Position numbers and translations under genes: made by a program. This document shows positions 16,057-24,970 of a DNA stretch of 36,544 nucleotides, in pieces (position 1 is the stretch's first letter; each line of letters opens with the position of its first letter). Under the pieces are notes generated by a model. The model did no database searches, was not told where the DNA came from, and was given only the letters and a program-made list of their open reading frames with translations. The DNA is from Pseudomonas entomophila (GTDB lineage Bacteria > Pseudomonadota > Gammaproteobacteria > Pseudomonadales > Pseudomonadaceae), in the NCBI RefSeq assembly GCF_013523165.1, contig NZ_JAAMQI010000030.1, positions 1 through 36,544 on the forward strand, read 5' to 3'.

Positions 16057-16928
16057 CGGGCATGCTCCTCGATGATCGACACCGTGGCGGTCCGCCCGGC
16101 GATCATGCGGAAGTCTGCAGGCACTTCGTCGAACGCGATGCGCACGGGAATGCGCTGCGCCAGCCGCACCCAGCTGAACGCCGGGTTGACGTTCGGCAGC
16201 AGGTTGGAGCCGCTGCTGCGGTCACGGTCCTCGATCCCTGCGGCCATGCTCTGCACATGGCCACGCAGGCGGGTGTCGTCGCCCATTACCCGGATGTCCA
16301 CGGCATCACCGACATGGATGGCACCGAGCTTGGTCTCCTCGAAGTAGCCGTCGACGTGGTACGACGCGCTGTCGACCACCGACAGCACGGCGCGCCCAGC
16401 GGTGACGAACTCGTGGGCGCGTGGCGCTCGGTCATTGAGGTAACCGTCCACGGGGCTGCGAATCACCGAGCGGTCCAGGTTCAGTTGCGCCGTGTCGACC
16501 GCCACCTGGGCCTCGTTGACCGCCGAGCGGGCACGGGCCTCGCGTGACTGGCTTTCTTCCAGCTGCTCGGCAGCCACCAGGTTGCCGAGCGTGCGGTTGC
16601 GCCGGGTTTCGCGAGCCGCCTGGGCCAGGGTTTCCTGACGCTCGGCAAGCGTGGCGCGGGCCTGGCGCAGCGCCAGGCCGAAGCGGTCCTGGTCGATGGT
16701 GAACAGCACGTCGCCGCGCGCGATCATCTGGTTGTCGCGCACCTCGACCGTCTGGATCAGGCCCGACACGTCAGGCGCGATCTGGATCACATCAGCGCGA
16801 ATGTGCCCATCGCGCGTCCAGGGCGCGAACAGGTAATAGACGACCATCTGCCAGACGAGCACGGCCGCGAAGGCCACCACCAGCAAGGTCAGGACCACAC
16901 GGCCCAGGGTCAGCAAAGGTTTTTTCAT
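16053..16928 (-). CDS. HlyD/AaeA-type membrane-fusion protein
   Basis: From ATG 16928 it is 291 aa. It starts with one membrane anchor (about 7-33), then a biotinyl-lipoyl half-motif (IRADVIQIAPDVSGLIQTVEV), a short coiled-coil hairpin (about 85-155) and the second lipoyl half (VIRSPVDGYLND), followed by beta-barrel parts. This short form is typical of AaeA/EmrA-like adaptors paired with FUSC permeases. The alternative start at 16949 adds seven residues and would overlap more of the preceding gene; the chosen ATG gives the same ATGA overlap seen throughout this operon. Confidence 0.91.
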   Translation of the reverse strand: MKKPLLTLGRVVLTLLVVAFAAVLVWQMVVYYLFAPWTRDGHIRADVIQIAPDVSGLIQTVEVRDNQMIARGDVLFTIDQDRFGLALRQARATLAERQETLAQAARETRRNRTLGNLVAAEQLEESQSREARARSAVNEAQVAVDTAQLNLDRSVIRSPVDGYLNDRAPRAHEFVTAGRAVLSVVDSASYHVDGYFEETKLGAIHVGDAVDIRVMGDDTRLRGHVQSMAAGIEDRDRSSGSNLLPNVNPAFSWVRLAQRIPVRIAFDEVPADFRMIAGRTATVSIIEEHAR

Positions 16929-17137
16929 GGCAGCATCAGGTTTCGGCAAAAGTGGTCCACCGTACCGAGCAGCACGGCGTAGAGAGCGACGTTGAACAGC
17001 GCCCGGTGCCAGACCAGGCGGTAGAAGCCCAGGCGTACCAGCACCGCATGCACGCCCAGAAACAACAGGTACGTGGCGATCATCATCACCAGAAGCGTGG
17101 GCAGGAAGACCCCGCTGATATCGACATCACCGATCAC
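16925..17137 (-). CDS. DUF1656 small membrane protein
   Basis: This is a 70-aa inner-membrane protein with two hydrophobic helices (VFLPTLLVMMIATYLLFLGV and RALFNVALYAVLLGTV). The first lines (GDVDISGVFLPTLL) are characteristic of DUF1656, found almost always between FUSC and HlyD genes, as in the aaeX position of E. coli. The start is GTG at 17137, which overlaps the FUSC stop (GTGA). Its role is unknown; a structural subunit of the pump is likely. Confidence 0.88.
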   Translation of the reverse strand: MIGDVDISGVFLPTLLVMMIATYLLFLGVHAVLVRLGFYRLVWHRALFNVALYAVLLGTVDHFCRNLMLP

Positions 17138-19230
17138 AGGGGCGCTCCGTCGATGCCATGTGGCAGTGGCGAAGGCGGGTCGACGGGCGTCAAGGCCACG
17201 TTGGGTACCGGCAGCAGCGCCAGGCGCAGGCCGCTGAGTGCGTGCAACAGATGGACCCTGGCATCGGCTCGCTCGTTCAGGGAAGGTTCGGCCAGGGCAA
17301 GGCGCGCCTGGTCCATGGTGTGCAGCAGGGTGTCGGATGCCTCCAGCCGCTCGCCCGCGTGCAGACAGGCCGCATAATGAGCGCCGACTTCTTCGACCAC
17401 GGTGCCCAGCCAGCCCTGTGCGGTCGTATCGACCCGGGGCAGGTAGGCCAGGATGTCCAGCAGGTTCAACCCGACCCGCAGGTCGCGCAGTGCGCCGCCG
17501 CCGTCCTGGCCCGTCTGTGCCAGACGCGGCAGGTGCTGCATCAGCCGGTCGAGCATCTGCACGCCGACCTTGCGCTGTTCGGCCAGCGTCGCCGGGTGGG
17601 TCATCTCGACGATGTCGCGCCAGCTGAACCTCGTCATGCGCTTGGCGGCCAGCTCGACCCCGAAGGGGCGGAACACCAGTGTCCAGATGAACGCGAACAG
17701 CAGGCCCAGCGGCCCGGCCAGGTTGACGTTGATGAAGGTCAGGAAGTCGGCATCGTAGACACCCTGGATGCTGATGAAGTTGGCGGTGTTGACGATCGTC
17801 AGCAAGGTGCCCAGGTAGAAGCGCGGTTGCACGGTCAATGTGCCGACGCAGATGAACGGCACGGCGAAGGCCAGCACCAGCATCGGGAAGTCGTGCAGGT
17901 TCGGCAGCACCAGGAACAGGTAGATGCTGGAGAAGACCACCGACAGCATCGTCCAGAAGAAGAACCGGTAGATCTGCGGGGCCGGGTCGTCCATGGCGGC
18001 GAAGAAGCTGCAGGCGACGGCCGCGAGAATCACTGCGCTGCTGCCGTCCTTCCAGCCCAGCAGGATCCACAGCCCGCTGGCGACGATGATCGCCAGCACG
18101 GTGGAGGCCACCGAATAGAGCATCAGGCCGCGGTCGAAGAACGGTGTCAGGCGCCCCAGCCGCCAGTGACGGTACACCGCCCGCCAGGGCGAAGCATCGT
18201 CCTGGCGCAGTGCGTGCTGGAGCGTGCAGCAGTCCTGCCACAAGTCCACCCATTCGGACAGCCGATAGAGGGCATTGGAAAACAGCAGGGTCGAGCGCTG
18301 ATTCAGGTGCCCAGGCTCGGGCTGCAGCCGATCGATGTGCTCGCGCAGCAGGCTCCAGCGCGCCAGCGAGGGCTGTTCGAGGGTCGAGGCGAGCCAGTCC
18401 CGGGCTTCTTCCAGCAGCGGTTGAAGCCGGGCCTGCTCGGCCGGGGCACGCTTGGCCAGTGCCATCAGGGCATCGTCCAGTGCATCCAGCACCGGCAACA
18501 GGTGGATCATCCGCCCACGCAGCTCACGGGCGTTCTTCAGGGTATGCGGCCCGGCGCCCTCGTGCCCCAGCTGGCCGATCATCAACTCCAGGCTGTTGAA
18601 CGTGGCCACCATCGACGTACGCATCGCGCCGACGTTCTCCGAGCAGACCTGGCGTGTCAGGTAAGCCTCGCTGTAGCGCACCGCCTCGTTGAACCAGTTG
18701 CCCGTGGCGGCGACCACCACGGGGGCGAGGCGCCGGGGCCAGAAGATCGCACCGACGATGGCCGCACAGACGATGCCCAGGCAGATTTCCTGAGCTCGCG
18801 AGGACGCCACGTCGAAGACGGCCGAAGGATTGTCCACCACGGCGAGGGCGATCATCGGCAGGGTGTAGCCAGCCAGCATCAGCACGTAGTTGTTGGCCGT
18901 GCGCAGGTTGAGCGAGAGAAACAGCAGCGTGCCGGTCCACAGGGCGATGGCGACGCTCAGCAGCTCGGGCGACTGCACCAGCGGCGGTACCAGCAGGACG
19001 GCCCCGGCTGCGCCGAGCAGCGTGCCCAGGGCGCGATACAGCGCCTTGGAGCTGGTCGGCCCGACGAAAGGGCTGGAAACGATGTAGACCGTCGCCATGG
19101 CCCAGTAGGGTCGTGGCAATTGCATGAGCAGGGCGATGTACAGGGCAATCATCGAGGCCGCGAAGGTGCGCACACCATAGAACCAGTCGCGCGCTGGCGG
19201 CACGGAGCTGAAAAAGCCGTTCGTGTTCAT
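17134..19230 (-). CDS. FUSC-family inner-membrane efflux transporter, AaeB-like
   Basis: This 698-aa permease has two blocks of about five to six membrane helices (about 20-170 and 375-520), each followed by a long cytoplasmic helical part. This is the duplicated FUSC/aromatic acid exporter architecture. Recognisable stretches include PRPYWAMATVYIVSSPFVG near the N-terminus and GWKDGSSAVILAAVACSFFAA at the start of the second block. Relatives export p-hydroxybenzoate-type acids or fusaric acid with a HlyD adaptor. Its ATG overlaps the end of the MarR gene, so the regulator and pump are co-translated. Confidence 0.93.
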   Translation of the reverse strand: MNTNGFFSSVPPARDWFYGVRTFAASMIALYIALLMQLPRPYWAMATVYIVSSPFVGPTSSKALYRALGTLLGAAGAVLLVPPLVQSPELLSVAIALWTGTLLFLSLNLRTANNYVLMLAGYTLPMIALAVVDNPSAVFDVASSRAQEICLGIVCAAIVGAIFWPRRLAPVVVAATGNWFNEAVRYSEAYLTRQVCSENVGAMRTSMVATFNSLELMIGQLGHEGAGPHTLKNARELRGRMIHLLPVLDALDDALMALAKRAPAEQARLQPLLEEARDWLASTLEQPSLARWSLLREHIDRLQPEPGHLNQRSTLLFSNALYRLSEWVDLWQDCCTLQHALRQDDASPWRAVYRHWRLGRLTPFFDRGLMLYSVASTVLAIIVASGLWILLGWKDGSSAVILAAVACSFFAAMDDPAPQIYRFFFWTMLSVVFSSIYLFLVLPNLHDFPMLVLAFAVPFICVGTLTVQPRFYLGTLLTIVNTANFISIQGVYDADFLTFINVNLAGPLGLLFAFIWTLVFRPFGVELAAKRMTRFSWRDIVEMTHPATLAEQRKVGVQMLDRLMQHLPRLAQTGQDGGGALRDLRVGLNLLDILAYLPRVDTTAQGWLGTVVEEVGAHYAACLHAGERLEASDTLLHTMDQARLALAEPSLNERADARVHLLHALSGLRLALLPVPNVALTPVDPPSPLPHGIDGAPL

Positions 19231-19679
19231 AGGGGGGAGCCCAGCCCTTGATGGCCAACGTTCTCGAAGGCACGCATCACCCGCAACGTCGCCTCCAGGT
19301 CGGCGGGATCGATGCCATGAAGCACCTCGCGCCGCAGGCGCACCAGTTCGGTTTCGATCGAGTTGGCCAAGGTCCGCCCCTTCTCGGTCAGGCTCAGCGC
19401 CTTGGCGCGACGGTCATTCGGGGCTTCGCTGCGACACACCAGGCCGGCCTTGCACAGCTGGTCGAGCAGGCGGACCAGCGAAGGGCTTTCAAGGCCCGCC
19501 GCCTGGGCGACCGCGACCTGGTGGACGCCGTCACCCAGGCGCACGATCATCAGCAACGGGACCGCGCACGCTTCGGACACCCCGTAGGCGGTCAAGGCGC
19601 CCTGGCAGATCCGGCGCCAGTGACGTGCGGAAACGACGAGGCTGCTGCTGACTTTCAAGCGCAGTGCATCGAGTGACAT
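19227..19679 (-). CDS. MarR-family transcriptional regulator of the efflux operon
   Basis: This 150-aa winged-helix repressor has the MarR pattern: VAQAAGLESPSLVRLLDQLCKAGLVCRSEAPNDRRAKALSLTEKG contains the recognition helix and the DRRAK wing. MarR proteins normally sit on a palindrome at their own promoter and let go when they bind a phenolic ligand. The gene is first in the five-gene operon and a palindrome lies 18-41 bp upstream of the ATG, so autorepression of the entire pump operon is likely. The inducer is not predictable here. Confidence 0.92.
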   Translation of the reverse strand: MSLDALRLKVSSSLVVSARHWRRICQGALTAYGVSEACAVPLLMIVRLGDGVHQVAVAQAAGLESPSLVRLLDQLCKAGLVCRSEAPNDRRAKALSLTEKGRTLANSIETELVRLRREVLHGIDPADLEATLRVMRAFENVGHQGLGSPL

Positions 19680-19696
19680 CGAAGAAATATCCGTAG

Positions 19697-19720
19697 ATTC
19701 ATAGTTTGCTAACTATCAAT
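19697..19720. promoter_or_regulatory. Palindrome upstream of the MarR operon, candidate operator
   Basis: The core ATAGTT-TGCT-AACTAT is a perfect inverted repeat and is extended by ATT and AAT on the outside with one mismatch per arm, giving a 24-bp site. Size and form fit a MarR dimer. It sits in an AT-rich segment just before the first gene, where it would overlap the promoter. Confidence 0.65.
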
Positions 19721-19804
19721 ATACTGCCATTCCACCCTTCGACGCCAACGGTTGTCGACGAGTCGCGGCGGCAGGTGTGAATGGGGGGCGAGTGCAGGCG
19801 GCGC

Positions 19805-20520
19805 TCAGCAGCGCACCTGATCCTTGAGCTTCATGCCCAGGGCCAGGTGGCTGCCCAAGCCAATGGCATGGTCACGCCAATGCCGATAGGGCGTTTCATG
19901 GCCGTGCGCGAAGTACACCGCCAAGGCCTCCGCTGCCTGTACGACGCCCCCGGCGGCTGCCAGTTCCAACCAGTACAGCCCCGCCCTGACATCGGGTTCG
20001 ACCTGCACCCCGTACAACGTCGAGGCGGCGTCGATGGCCATCCTTGCTGGAAAAGGTCGCCAAGCGCCGCTGCGGCTTGAACCAGGCCGCGTTCGAAGGC
20101 GTTCTCGTAGCACCGTGCAGCTTCTGCATGACACCTGGTCACGCCTTGGCCGACATGATGCTGTCGAGCCAGGTTGAACCAGGCCGTGGCGTCCCCTTGC
20201 AGGCCCGCCATGCGCAACAGCCGCCGCGCCAGGTGTGGATCGCCTCGCCAGTAAGTGCCGTTGAGCCAGATCCATCCCAGGTCGGTCAGCACGGTGACGC
20301 TCCCGGCCAGCGCCTGTGCACGCAGTTCGGTATAGACCGCCTGCATGTCCACGGTCTCCTCCAGGCAGGCGATCAGCGTGAAACTGTCGCCTAGCGCCGT
20401 GCGGCGGCTCAGCAGACCGAGGCTGGCGAAACCTGGACGTTGCCGTGCAGGGGAGAGCGACACGATCCGCCTGGGAAGCAGGTATTCCAGCAGTGAATGA
20501 GGGGGGCTGACGGCCGACAT
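19805..20520 (-). pseudogene. Sel1-like repeat protein, interrupted by one frameshift
   Basis: Two overlapping frames together make one protein. The first runs from ATG 20520 (MSAVSPPHSLLEYLL) through Sel1-like repeats (ARRLLRMAGLQGDATAWFNLA, AARCYENAFERGLVQAAAAL) to LGDLFQQG near 20041. The sense then passes to the other frame, MAIDAASTLYGVQ, continuing with repeats (AGLYWLELAAAGGVVQAAEAL) to a stop at 19805. Total length is 716 nt, one short of a 239-codon gene, so a single lost base at about 20041-20043 explains it. ATG 20520 is favoured because GAGG lies 6 nt before it. Sel1 proteins are helical scaffolds for protein contacts. The shift may be a genuine mutation or a sequencing error. Confidence 0.75.
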
Positions 20521-20649
20521 GTTCATCCTCGTTGAACGGCTTGCGGTTTCCTGCCACCACGGCGTGAGCGGTGATTCTGCGCAGCCCAGCGACAAAAAGT
20601 GTCGCGGTCGAGCGGGCAGGGCGGATTCAAACGGGCATATCTTGATCTG

Positions 20650-20663
20650 AGCCACCTGTGGCT
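20650..20663. promoter_or_regulatory. Inverted repeat AGCCAC-CT-GTGGCT
   Basis: This perfect 6-bp inverted repeat with a 2-bp centre lies between the divergent Sel1-like gene and the HTH regulator, 65 bp before the latter's likely start. It could be an operator for that regulator. Confidence 0.3.
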
Positions 20664-20727
20664 AATTGCCAGGCGCTACTGCGGTCGCCATGCTAGTCGG
20701 CGCAAGTTCTTACAAGGACGTTACCTT

Positions 20728-21291
20728 TTGCCCTCTGCCACCACCCGTGCCACCCTCAGTCGACAGTGGGCGCTGTTGCGTCAGTTGCCCAACCGTTCAC
20801 CGGGGGTGACCAGCGCAGAGTTGGTCTGGCGTCTGAGCGATGCCGGTTTCGATGTCAGCAAACGTACGGTCGAGCGTGACCTCAACGAGCTGTCGCTGAT
20901 TTTCGCGCTCGAGCGCAACGACAAGAGCATCCCCTTCGGCTGGTACTGGTCGATCAATGCCGGGGTCGAGCTGCGCGGCAGTTTCGACCTGCAGGATTAC
21001 GTGCGCAGCGGCGCGTTCCAGCCGCCGCAGAAGGACGGCATGCACTTGCAGGCCTGGATCAGCGATGCGCTGGCGCACCAATTGCGCGAGATGCCCCTGG
21101 CCGCCGACATGCAACTGACAGCCCTGGGCGAGGGGCACCGGTTGTGGGCCACGGTCAGCGATGGCCTGACCTTGCGCGGCTGGCTGCTGAGCCAGGGCGA
21201 CGGGCTGATCGTCGAGCGTCCGCTGGCGCTGCGCGACGAGATCGCACGGATTCTGCGCAGCGCAGCGTCACGGTACCCTCAGGAAAGTTAG
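20728..21291 (+). CDS. HTH transcriptional regulator, probably WYL-type
   Basis: This is a predicted DNA-binding protein of 187 aa from TTG 20728. The N-terminal helix-turn-helix (about 8-60) is of the DeoR-like type found in WYL regulators (WALLRQLPNRSPGVTSAELVWRL, FDVSKRTVERDLNELS), followed by a beta-rich part (IPFGWYWSINAG) and a C-terminal ligand-like domain. I chose TTG because AAGGACG stands 7 nt before it and the 43 upstream codons are Arg-rich without family likeness. It converges with the ABC permease gene and the two stop codons overlap. It may regulate the neighbouring transport operon, but only position suggests this. Confidence 0.78.
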   Translation: MPSATTRATLSRQWALLRQLPNRSPGVTSAELVWRLSDAGFDVSKRTVERDLNELSLIFALERNDKSIPFGWYWSINAGVELRGSFDLQDYVRSGAFQPPQKDGMHLQAWISDALAHQLREMPLAADMQLTALGEGHRLWATVSDGLTLRGWLLSQGDGLIVERPLALRDEIARILRSAASRYPQES

Positions 21292-22151
21292 CGCTGCATG
21301 CCCCAGCGCCGCACCGTCAGTCGCTCGAGCGTGGTGAAGACCAGGCTTTCGACCAGCAGACCGATCAGGATCACCACCGCCAGACCCGCGAAGACCTTGT
21401 CGGTATAGAGCTCGTTGCGATTCTGGAAGATGTACCAGCCCAGGCCACCCTTGCCACTGCTGGCGCCAAACACCAGCTCTGCCGCGATCAGCGTGCGCCA
21501 GGCGAACGCCCAGCCGATCTTCAGCCCCGACAGGATCGAGGGCACCGCCGCTGGCACCAGGACATGCAGGACCAGGCGCAGACCACGCAGGCCATAGTTG
21601 CGCCCGGCCATGCGCAGGGTGTCCGAGACCCCCAGAAAGCCTGAATAGGTATTGAGTGCCAAGGCCCACAATACCGAGTGCACCAGGACGAAGATCAGGC
21701 TGCCCTCGCCCAGCCCGAACCACAGCAGGGCCAATGGCAGGAGGGCGATGGCCGGCAAGGGGTTGAACATCGAGGTCAAGGTCCCGAGCAGGTCACGTCC
21801 CAGACGCGTGGAGACTGCCAGGCTGGTCAGACCGAAGGCCAGCACGATGCCCACCAGGTAGCCTTTGAGCAGGGTCGCCAGTGAAACGCTGACCTTGGCA
21901 GGCAACTCGCCGCTGAGCAGGCCTTGCCACAAGGCCGCGCTGGTCTGCAGAAAGCTCGGTAGCAACAGGTCGTTGCCCTGGTAGCGGGCGACCGCCTCCC
22001 ACAGAACGGCCAGCAGTGACAGGATGACGGCCTTGCGCAGCGCGCCGTATTGCCAGAGCCGTTGTCCGAGCGTCAGGCGAGGCGCCAGGGAAAGGTCGGT
22101 CAATGGCGTGAGGTGGACGTCGTATTCCTGCCTGACAGGGTTAAAGGTCAT
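21288..22151 (-). CDS. ABC transporter permease, SsuC/TauC type
   Basis: This 287-aa inner-membrane permease has about six helices. The cytoplasmic EAA loop that docks the ATPase is recognisable in SDTLRMAGRNYGLRGLRLVLHVLVPAAVPSILSGLKIG. The family imports nitrate, sulfonates or taurine. GGAG precedes the ATG, and the gene is last in a four-gene unit (dioxygenase, binding protein, ATPase, permease) with 12 bp between it and the ATPase gene. Confidence 0.92.
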   Translation of the reverse strand: MTFNPVRQEYDVHLTPLTDLSLAPRLTLGQRLWQYGALRKAVILSLLAVLWEAVARYQGNDLLLPSFLQTSAALWQGLLSGELPAKVSVSLATLLKGYLVGIVLAFGLTSLAVSTRLGRDLLGTLTSMFNPLPAIALLPLALLWFGLGEGSLIFVLVHSVLWALALNTYSGFLGVSDTLRMAGRNYGLRGLRLVLHVLVPAAVPSILSGLKIGWAFAWRTLIAAELVFGASSGKGGLGWYIFQNRNELYTDKVFAGLAVVILIGLLVESLVFTTLERLTVRRWGMQR

Positions 22152-22163
22152 GTGGATCTCCAG

Positions 22164-23027
22164 TCAGTAGGCGAGGCGGACATCGTTGAAGTCGAGCGCG
22201 GTGTCCCGAGGCGGCGTTTCCGTTTCGTCGAACAACAGACGGTGAATGCGTCGAGCGCTGGCCTGGAAGTCCGTGCCACCCAGGCTGCCAAGGTCGTACT
22301 GATGACTGTGGACTTCGGCGCGCACTCGCCCAGGATGGGGCGAGAGCAACAGGATGCGATTGCCTACCACCAGGGCCTCTTCGATGGAGTGTGTGACGAA
22401 CAGCAGGGTGAACCGCACTTCTTCCCACAGCTTGAGCAGTTCTTCCTGCATCTTGCGTCGAGTGAGGGCATCCAGCGCGGCGAACGGTTCGTCCATGAGC
22501 AGGATCTTCGGCTGCGTGGCCAGGGCACGGGCAATGGCGACACGTGCCTTCATGCCACCCGACAACGTGTGCGGGTAAGCGTCGACGAACGCCGTCAGGC
22601 CGACCTTGTCCAGGTAGTGCAGGGCACGCTCCTGCGCCTCGGCGCGCTTGAGTGCGCCGGTCACCAGCAGCGGGAACATCACGTTCTGCTTGACCGTCTG
22701 CCAGGGCGCAAGCTGGTCGAACTCCTGGAACACCACGATCCGGTCCGGGCCGGGGCCTCTGACCGGTTCGCCATCGAGCAGGATCCGCCCTTCGCTGGGT
22801 GTGACGAAGCCGGCCACTGCCTTGAGCAGGGTGGATTTGCCGCACCCTGAGGGGCCGAGCAGCACGAAGCGATCGGCACGGTCGACCTCGAAACTGACCT
22901 GATGGGTGGCACGCACCACCCGTTGCCCCGTACGGTAGTCGAGGCTCAGCTGGTCCACCTGCAACCAAGCGGCGGCGTCGGCAGGGCTCAGGTGGCTGGT
23001 CACGTGCTCTGGCACTCGGGCGGTCAT
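22164..23027 (-). CDS. ABC transporter ATPase, SsuB/TauB type
   Basis: From ATG 23027 this is a 287-aa cytoplasmic ATPase with Walker A GPSGCGKST (58-66), signature LSGGMKARVAIARALA, Walker B ILLMDEPFAALD and the switch His in FVTHSIEEAL. It powers the importer with the neighbouring permease and binding protein. A GAGG site supports this ATG over a TTG at 23036. The stop of the binding-protein gene is 5 bp upstream, so the genes are translationally close. Confidence 0.93.
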   Translation of the reverse strand: MTARVPEHVTSHLSPADAAAWLQVDQLSLDYRTGQRVVRATHQVSFEVDRADRFVLLGPSGCGKSTLLKAVAGFVTPSEGRILLDGEPVRGPGPDRIVVFQEFDQLAPWQTVKQNVMFPLLVTGALKRAEAQERALHYLDKVGLTAFVDAYPHTLSGGMKARVAIARALATQPKILLMDEPFAALDALTRRKMQEELLKLWEEVRFTLLFVTHSIEEALVVGNRILLLSPHPGRVRAEVHSHQYDLGSLGGTDFQASARRIHRLLFDETETPPRDTALDFNDVRLAY

Positions 23028-23032
23028 GGTCC

Positions 23033-24052
23033 TCAACTCCCCTGCAACGGACGTTCGTCCTGGAAGAAGTAGTCTTTCCAGGAGGCCGGCTTGTGCTTGA
23101 TGGCGCCGACCCGATAGAGGAACTCGGCCAGTGGGTAGGTATTCTTCGGCGTCACCGTGAATTCGTAGCGAGGGTTGTCGATCAACTGGATCAGCGTGTC
23201 ACGGTCGATCTTGGCCTGGGTGACGCGGATATAGGTATCGGCCGCGGCGGCCTTGTCGTGTTGGGCGAAATCCGCGGCTTCGGCCAAGGCATCGACGAAC
23301 GCCTTGTAGGTCTTGGGGTTCTCGTGACGGAATTTCTCGGTGGCGAACAGCAGCGTCGGCGAGTTCGGGCCGAGCAGGTCGTAGCTGTCGAGCACGACAT
23401 GCACAGCCGGGTTGGCCAGCGCCTGGTCCTGGAACGGCGGGTTGGAAAAGTGCCCGTTCAGTTCGGTCCCACCGGCCAACAGGGCCGCCGTCGCGTCCGG
23501 GTGCGGGACGGCGAGCGTGTAGGGGTCCAGACGGGCATAGGCCTTGTCGCCCCATTGCTTGGCTGCCGCGTACTGCAGGAAGCGCGACTGGACCGATACC
23601 CCTACGGCAGGCACCGCGATACGGTCCTTGTCGGACAGGTCGGCGATGGTCTTGACGTCGGGGTTGCTGCTGACGAGGTAATACGGGAAGTTGCCCAGCG
23701 AAGCCACGGCCTTGACGTTCTGGCGTCCGTAGGTGCGGTCCCAGATGGTCAGCAAGGGGCCCACGCCGGCCCCGGCGATGTCCACGGAGCCGGACAGCAG
23801 GGCATCGTTGACCGCCGCACCGCCGGACAATTGCGCCCAGTCGACGTCGATGTCGAGGCCCTGCGCCTTGCCGTGCTTTTCGATCAGGTGCTGGTCGCGC
23901 ACCACGTTGAGCAACAGATAGACGATCCCGAATTGCTCAGCGATTCGGATCGTGCCTTCGGCCTGTGCCACGTTCGGCACCATCAGGCTGCTGGCGACCA
24001 GGCTGGCGACCAGGCCAACGCGCGCCGTCAGGCGAGTGAGGGGTGTACGCAT
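23033..24052 (-). CDS. Periplasmic substrate-binding protein, sulfonate/taurine type
   Basis: This 339-aa protein has a cleavable signal peptide (about 1-31, ending NVAQA-EG) and the two-lobed NMT1/SsuA-like fold: IRIAEQFGIVYLLLNVVRDQHLIEKHG opens the first lobe, and LSGGAAVNDALLSGSVDIAGAG is the typical ligand loop. The family binds aliphatic sulfonates, taurine, nitrate or related anions. Linkage to a TauD-like dioxygenase favours a sulfonate or similar C2 substrate for use as a sulfur source. Confidence 0.9.
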   Translation of the reverse strand: MRTPLTRLTARVGLVASLVASSLMVPNVAQAEGTIRIAEQFGIVYLLLNVVRDQHLIEKHGKAQGLDIDVDWAQLSGGAAVNDALLSGSVDIAGAGVGPLLTIWDRTYGRQNVKAVASLGNFPYYLVSSNPDVKTIADLSDKDRIAVPAVGVSVQSRFLQYAAAKQWGDKAYARLDPYTLAVPHPDATAALLAGGTELNGHFSNPPFQDQALANPAVHVVLDSYDLLGPNSPTLLFATEKFRHENPKTYKAFVDALAEAADFAQHDKAAAADTYIRVTQAKIDRDTLIQLIDNPRYEFTVTPKNTYPLAEFLYRVGAIKHKPASWKDYFFQDERPLQGS

Positions 24053-24070
24053 GATGTCACTCCGCAGAGG

Positions 24071-24970
24071 TCAGAAAGGGGCATCGCCCTGGATGGTGGT
24101 GCGAAACAGCGTGCGCGGCAGCTTGGGAGGGCAGCCGGCCGCCAGGTGGATCAGGGAGCGGTTGTCCCAGAACACCAGGTCGTGGGGCTGCCACTGGTGC
24201 CGGTAGAGGTGTGCCTCGCGCACGCTCAGGGCATACAGCTGCTGCAGGATGTCCCGGCTTTCGTCATCGGGCAGGCCCACGATCCGCGTGGTGAACCCTT
24301 CGCTGACGAACAGGGCTTGGCGACCGGTTTCAGGGTGCATGCGCACGATGGGGTGGGTCACTTCCCGAACCTGTGCCAGTTGCTCGGCGGTCAAGGTCGG
24401 GCGCCAGTTGCCCTCGAACTTGGTCTCGGCGTAGCGCGCCGTGTAGGAGTGGGCGGCATGGCGCCCCTCGATGACCCGGCGCACTGCCTCGGGAACGGCC
24501 TCCAATGCCTGATGCATGTCGGCGAACACGGTATCGCCGCCTTCGCTGGGAAGCGTCTGGGCATGCAGCATCGAGCCCAGGCTGGGCAGGGCCTTGTAGG
24601 ACAGGTCGGAATGCCAGAACTTGCCCGCATCGCCCAGGCCGATGTTCCGCCCGTTCTCGACGACGTTGGAGACGATCAGGATCTCGGGATGCCCTGCGAG
24701 CAGGAACTGGTCGAGCACATGGATCTGCAACTCACCGAAGCGCCGGCTGAAGTCGATGTGCTGTTGCGGCGTGATGACCTGCTGGCGGAAAACCAGCACA
24801 TGATGGTCCAGGTGAGCACGATGAATACGTGCGAAGTCCTGGGCATCGAGGGGTTTGGCCAGGTCGAGGCCGATGATTTCAGCGCCAACGGTGCTGGCGA
24901 AAGGGCGGATCTCGAAAGACTGCGGTAGTGCCTTGTCGTGAGACGACAAGGCACTCAGGACGGCTGACAT
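24071..24970 (-). CDS. TauD/TfdA-family Fe(II)/2-oxoglutarate dioxygenase
   Basis: This 299-aa non-haem iron enzyme has the facial triad H120-x-D122 (FWHSDLSY) and distal H275 (RSLIHLA), with R290 (RTLFRTTIQG) as the expected 2-oxoglutarate anchor. The family hydroxylates taurine, alkylsulfonates, sulfate esters or 2,4-D-type substrates; release of sulfite from a sulfonate fits the importer encoded by the next three genes. It is first in the operon. The AT-rich region upstream (25081-25140) probably holds the promoter. The exact substrate is open. Confidence 0.9.
   Translation of the reverse strand: MSAVLSALSSHDKALPQSFEIRPFASTVGAEIIGLDLAKPLDAQDFARIHRAHLDHHVLVFRQQVITPQQHIDFSRRFGELQIHVLDQFLLAGHPEILIVSNVVENGRNIGLGDAGKFWHSDLSYKALPSLGSMLHAQTLPSEGGDTVFADMHQALEAVPEAVRRVIEGRHAAHSYTARYAETKFEGNWRPTLTAEQLAQVREVTHPIVRMHPETGRQALFVSEGFTTRIVGLPDDESRDILQQLYALSVREAHLYRHQWQPHDLVFWDNRSLIHLAAGCPPKLPRTLFRTTIQGDAPF

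Noticed and set aside
17158..19251. A 697-codon plus-strand frame opposite the FUSC gene
   Set aside because: It is the antisense shadow of a high-GC membrane-protein gene, very rich in His, Gln, Arg and Gly. The minus-strand gene has membrane helices and matching operon overlaps.
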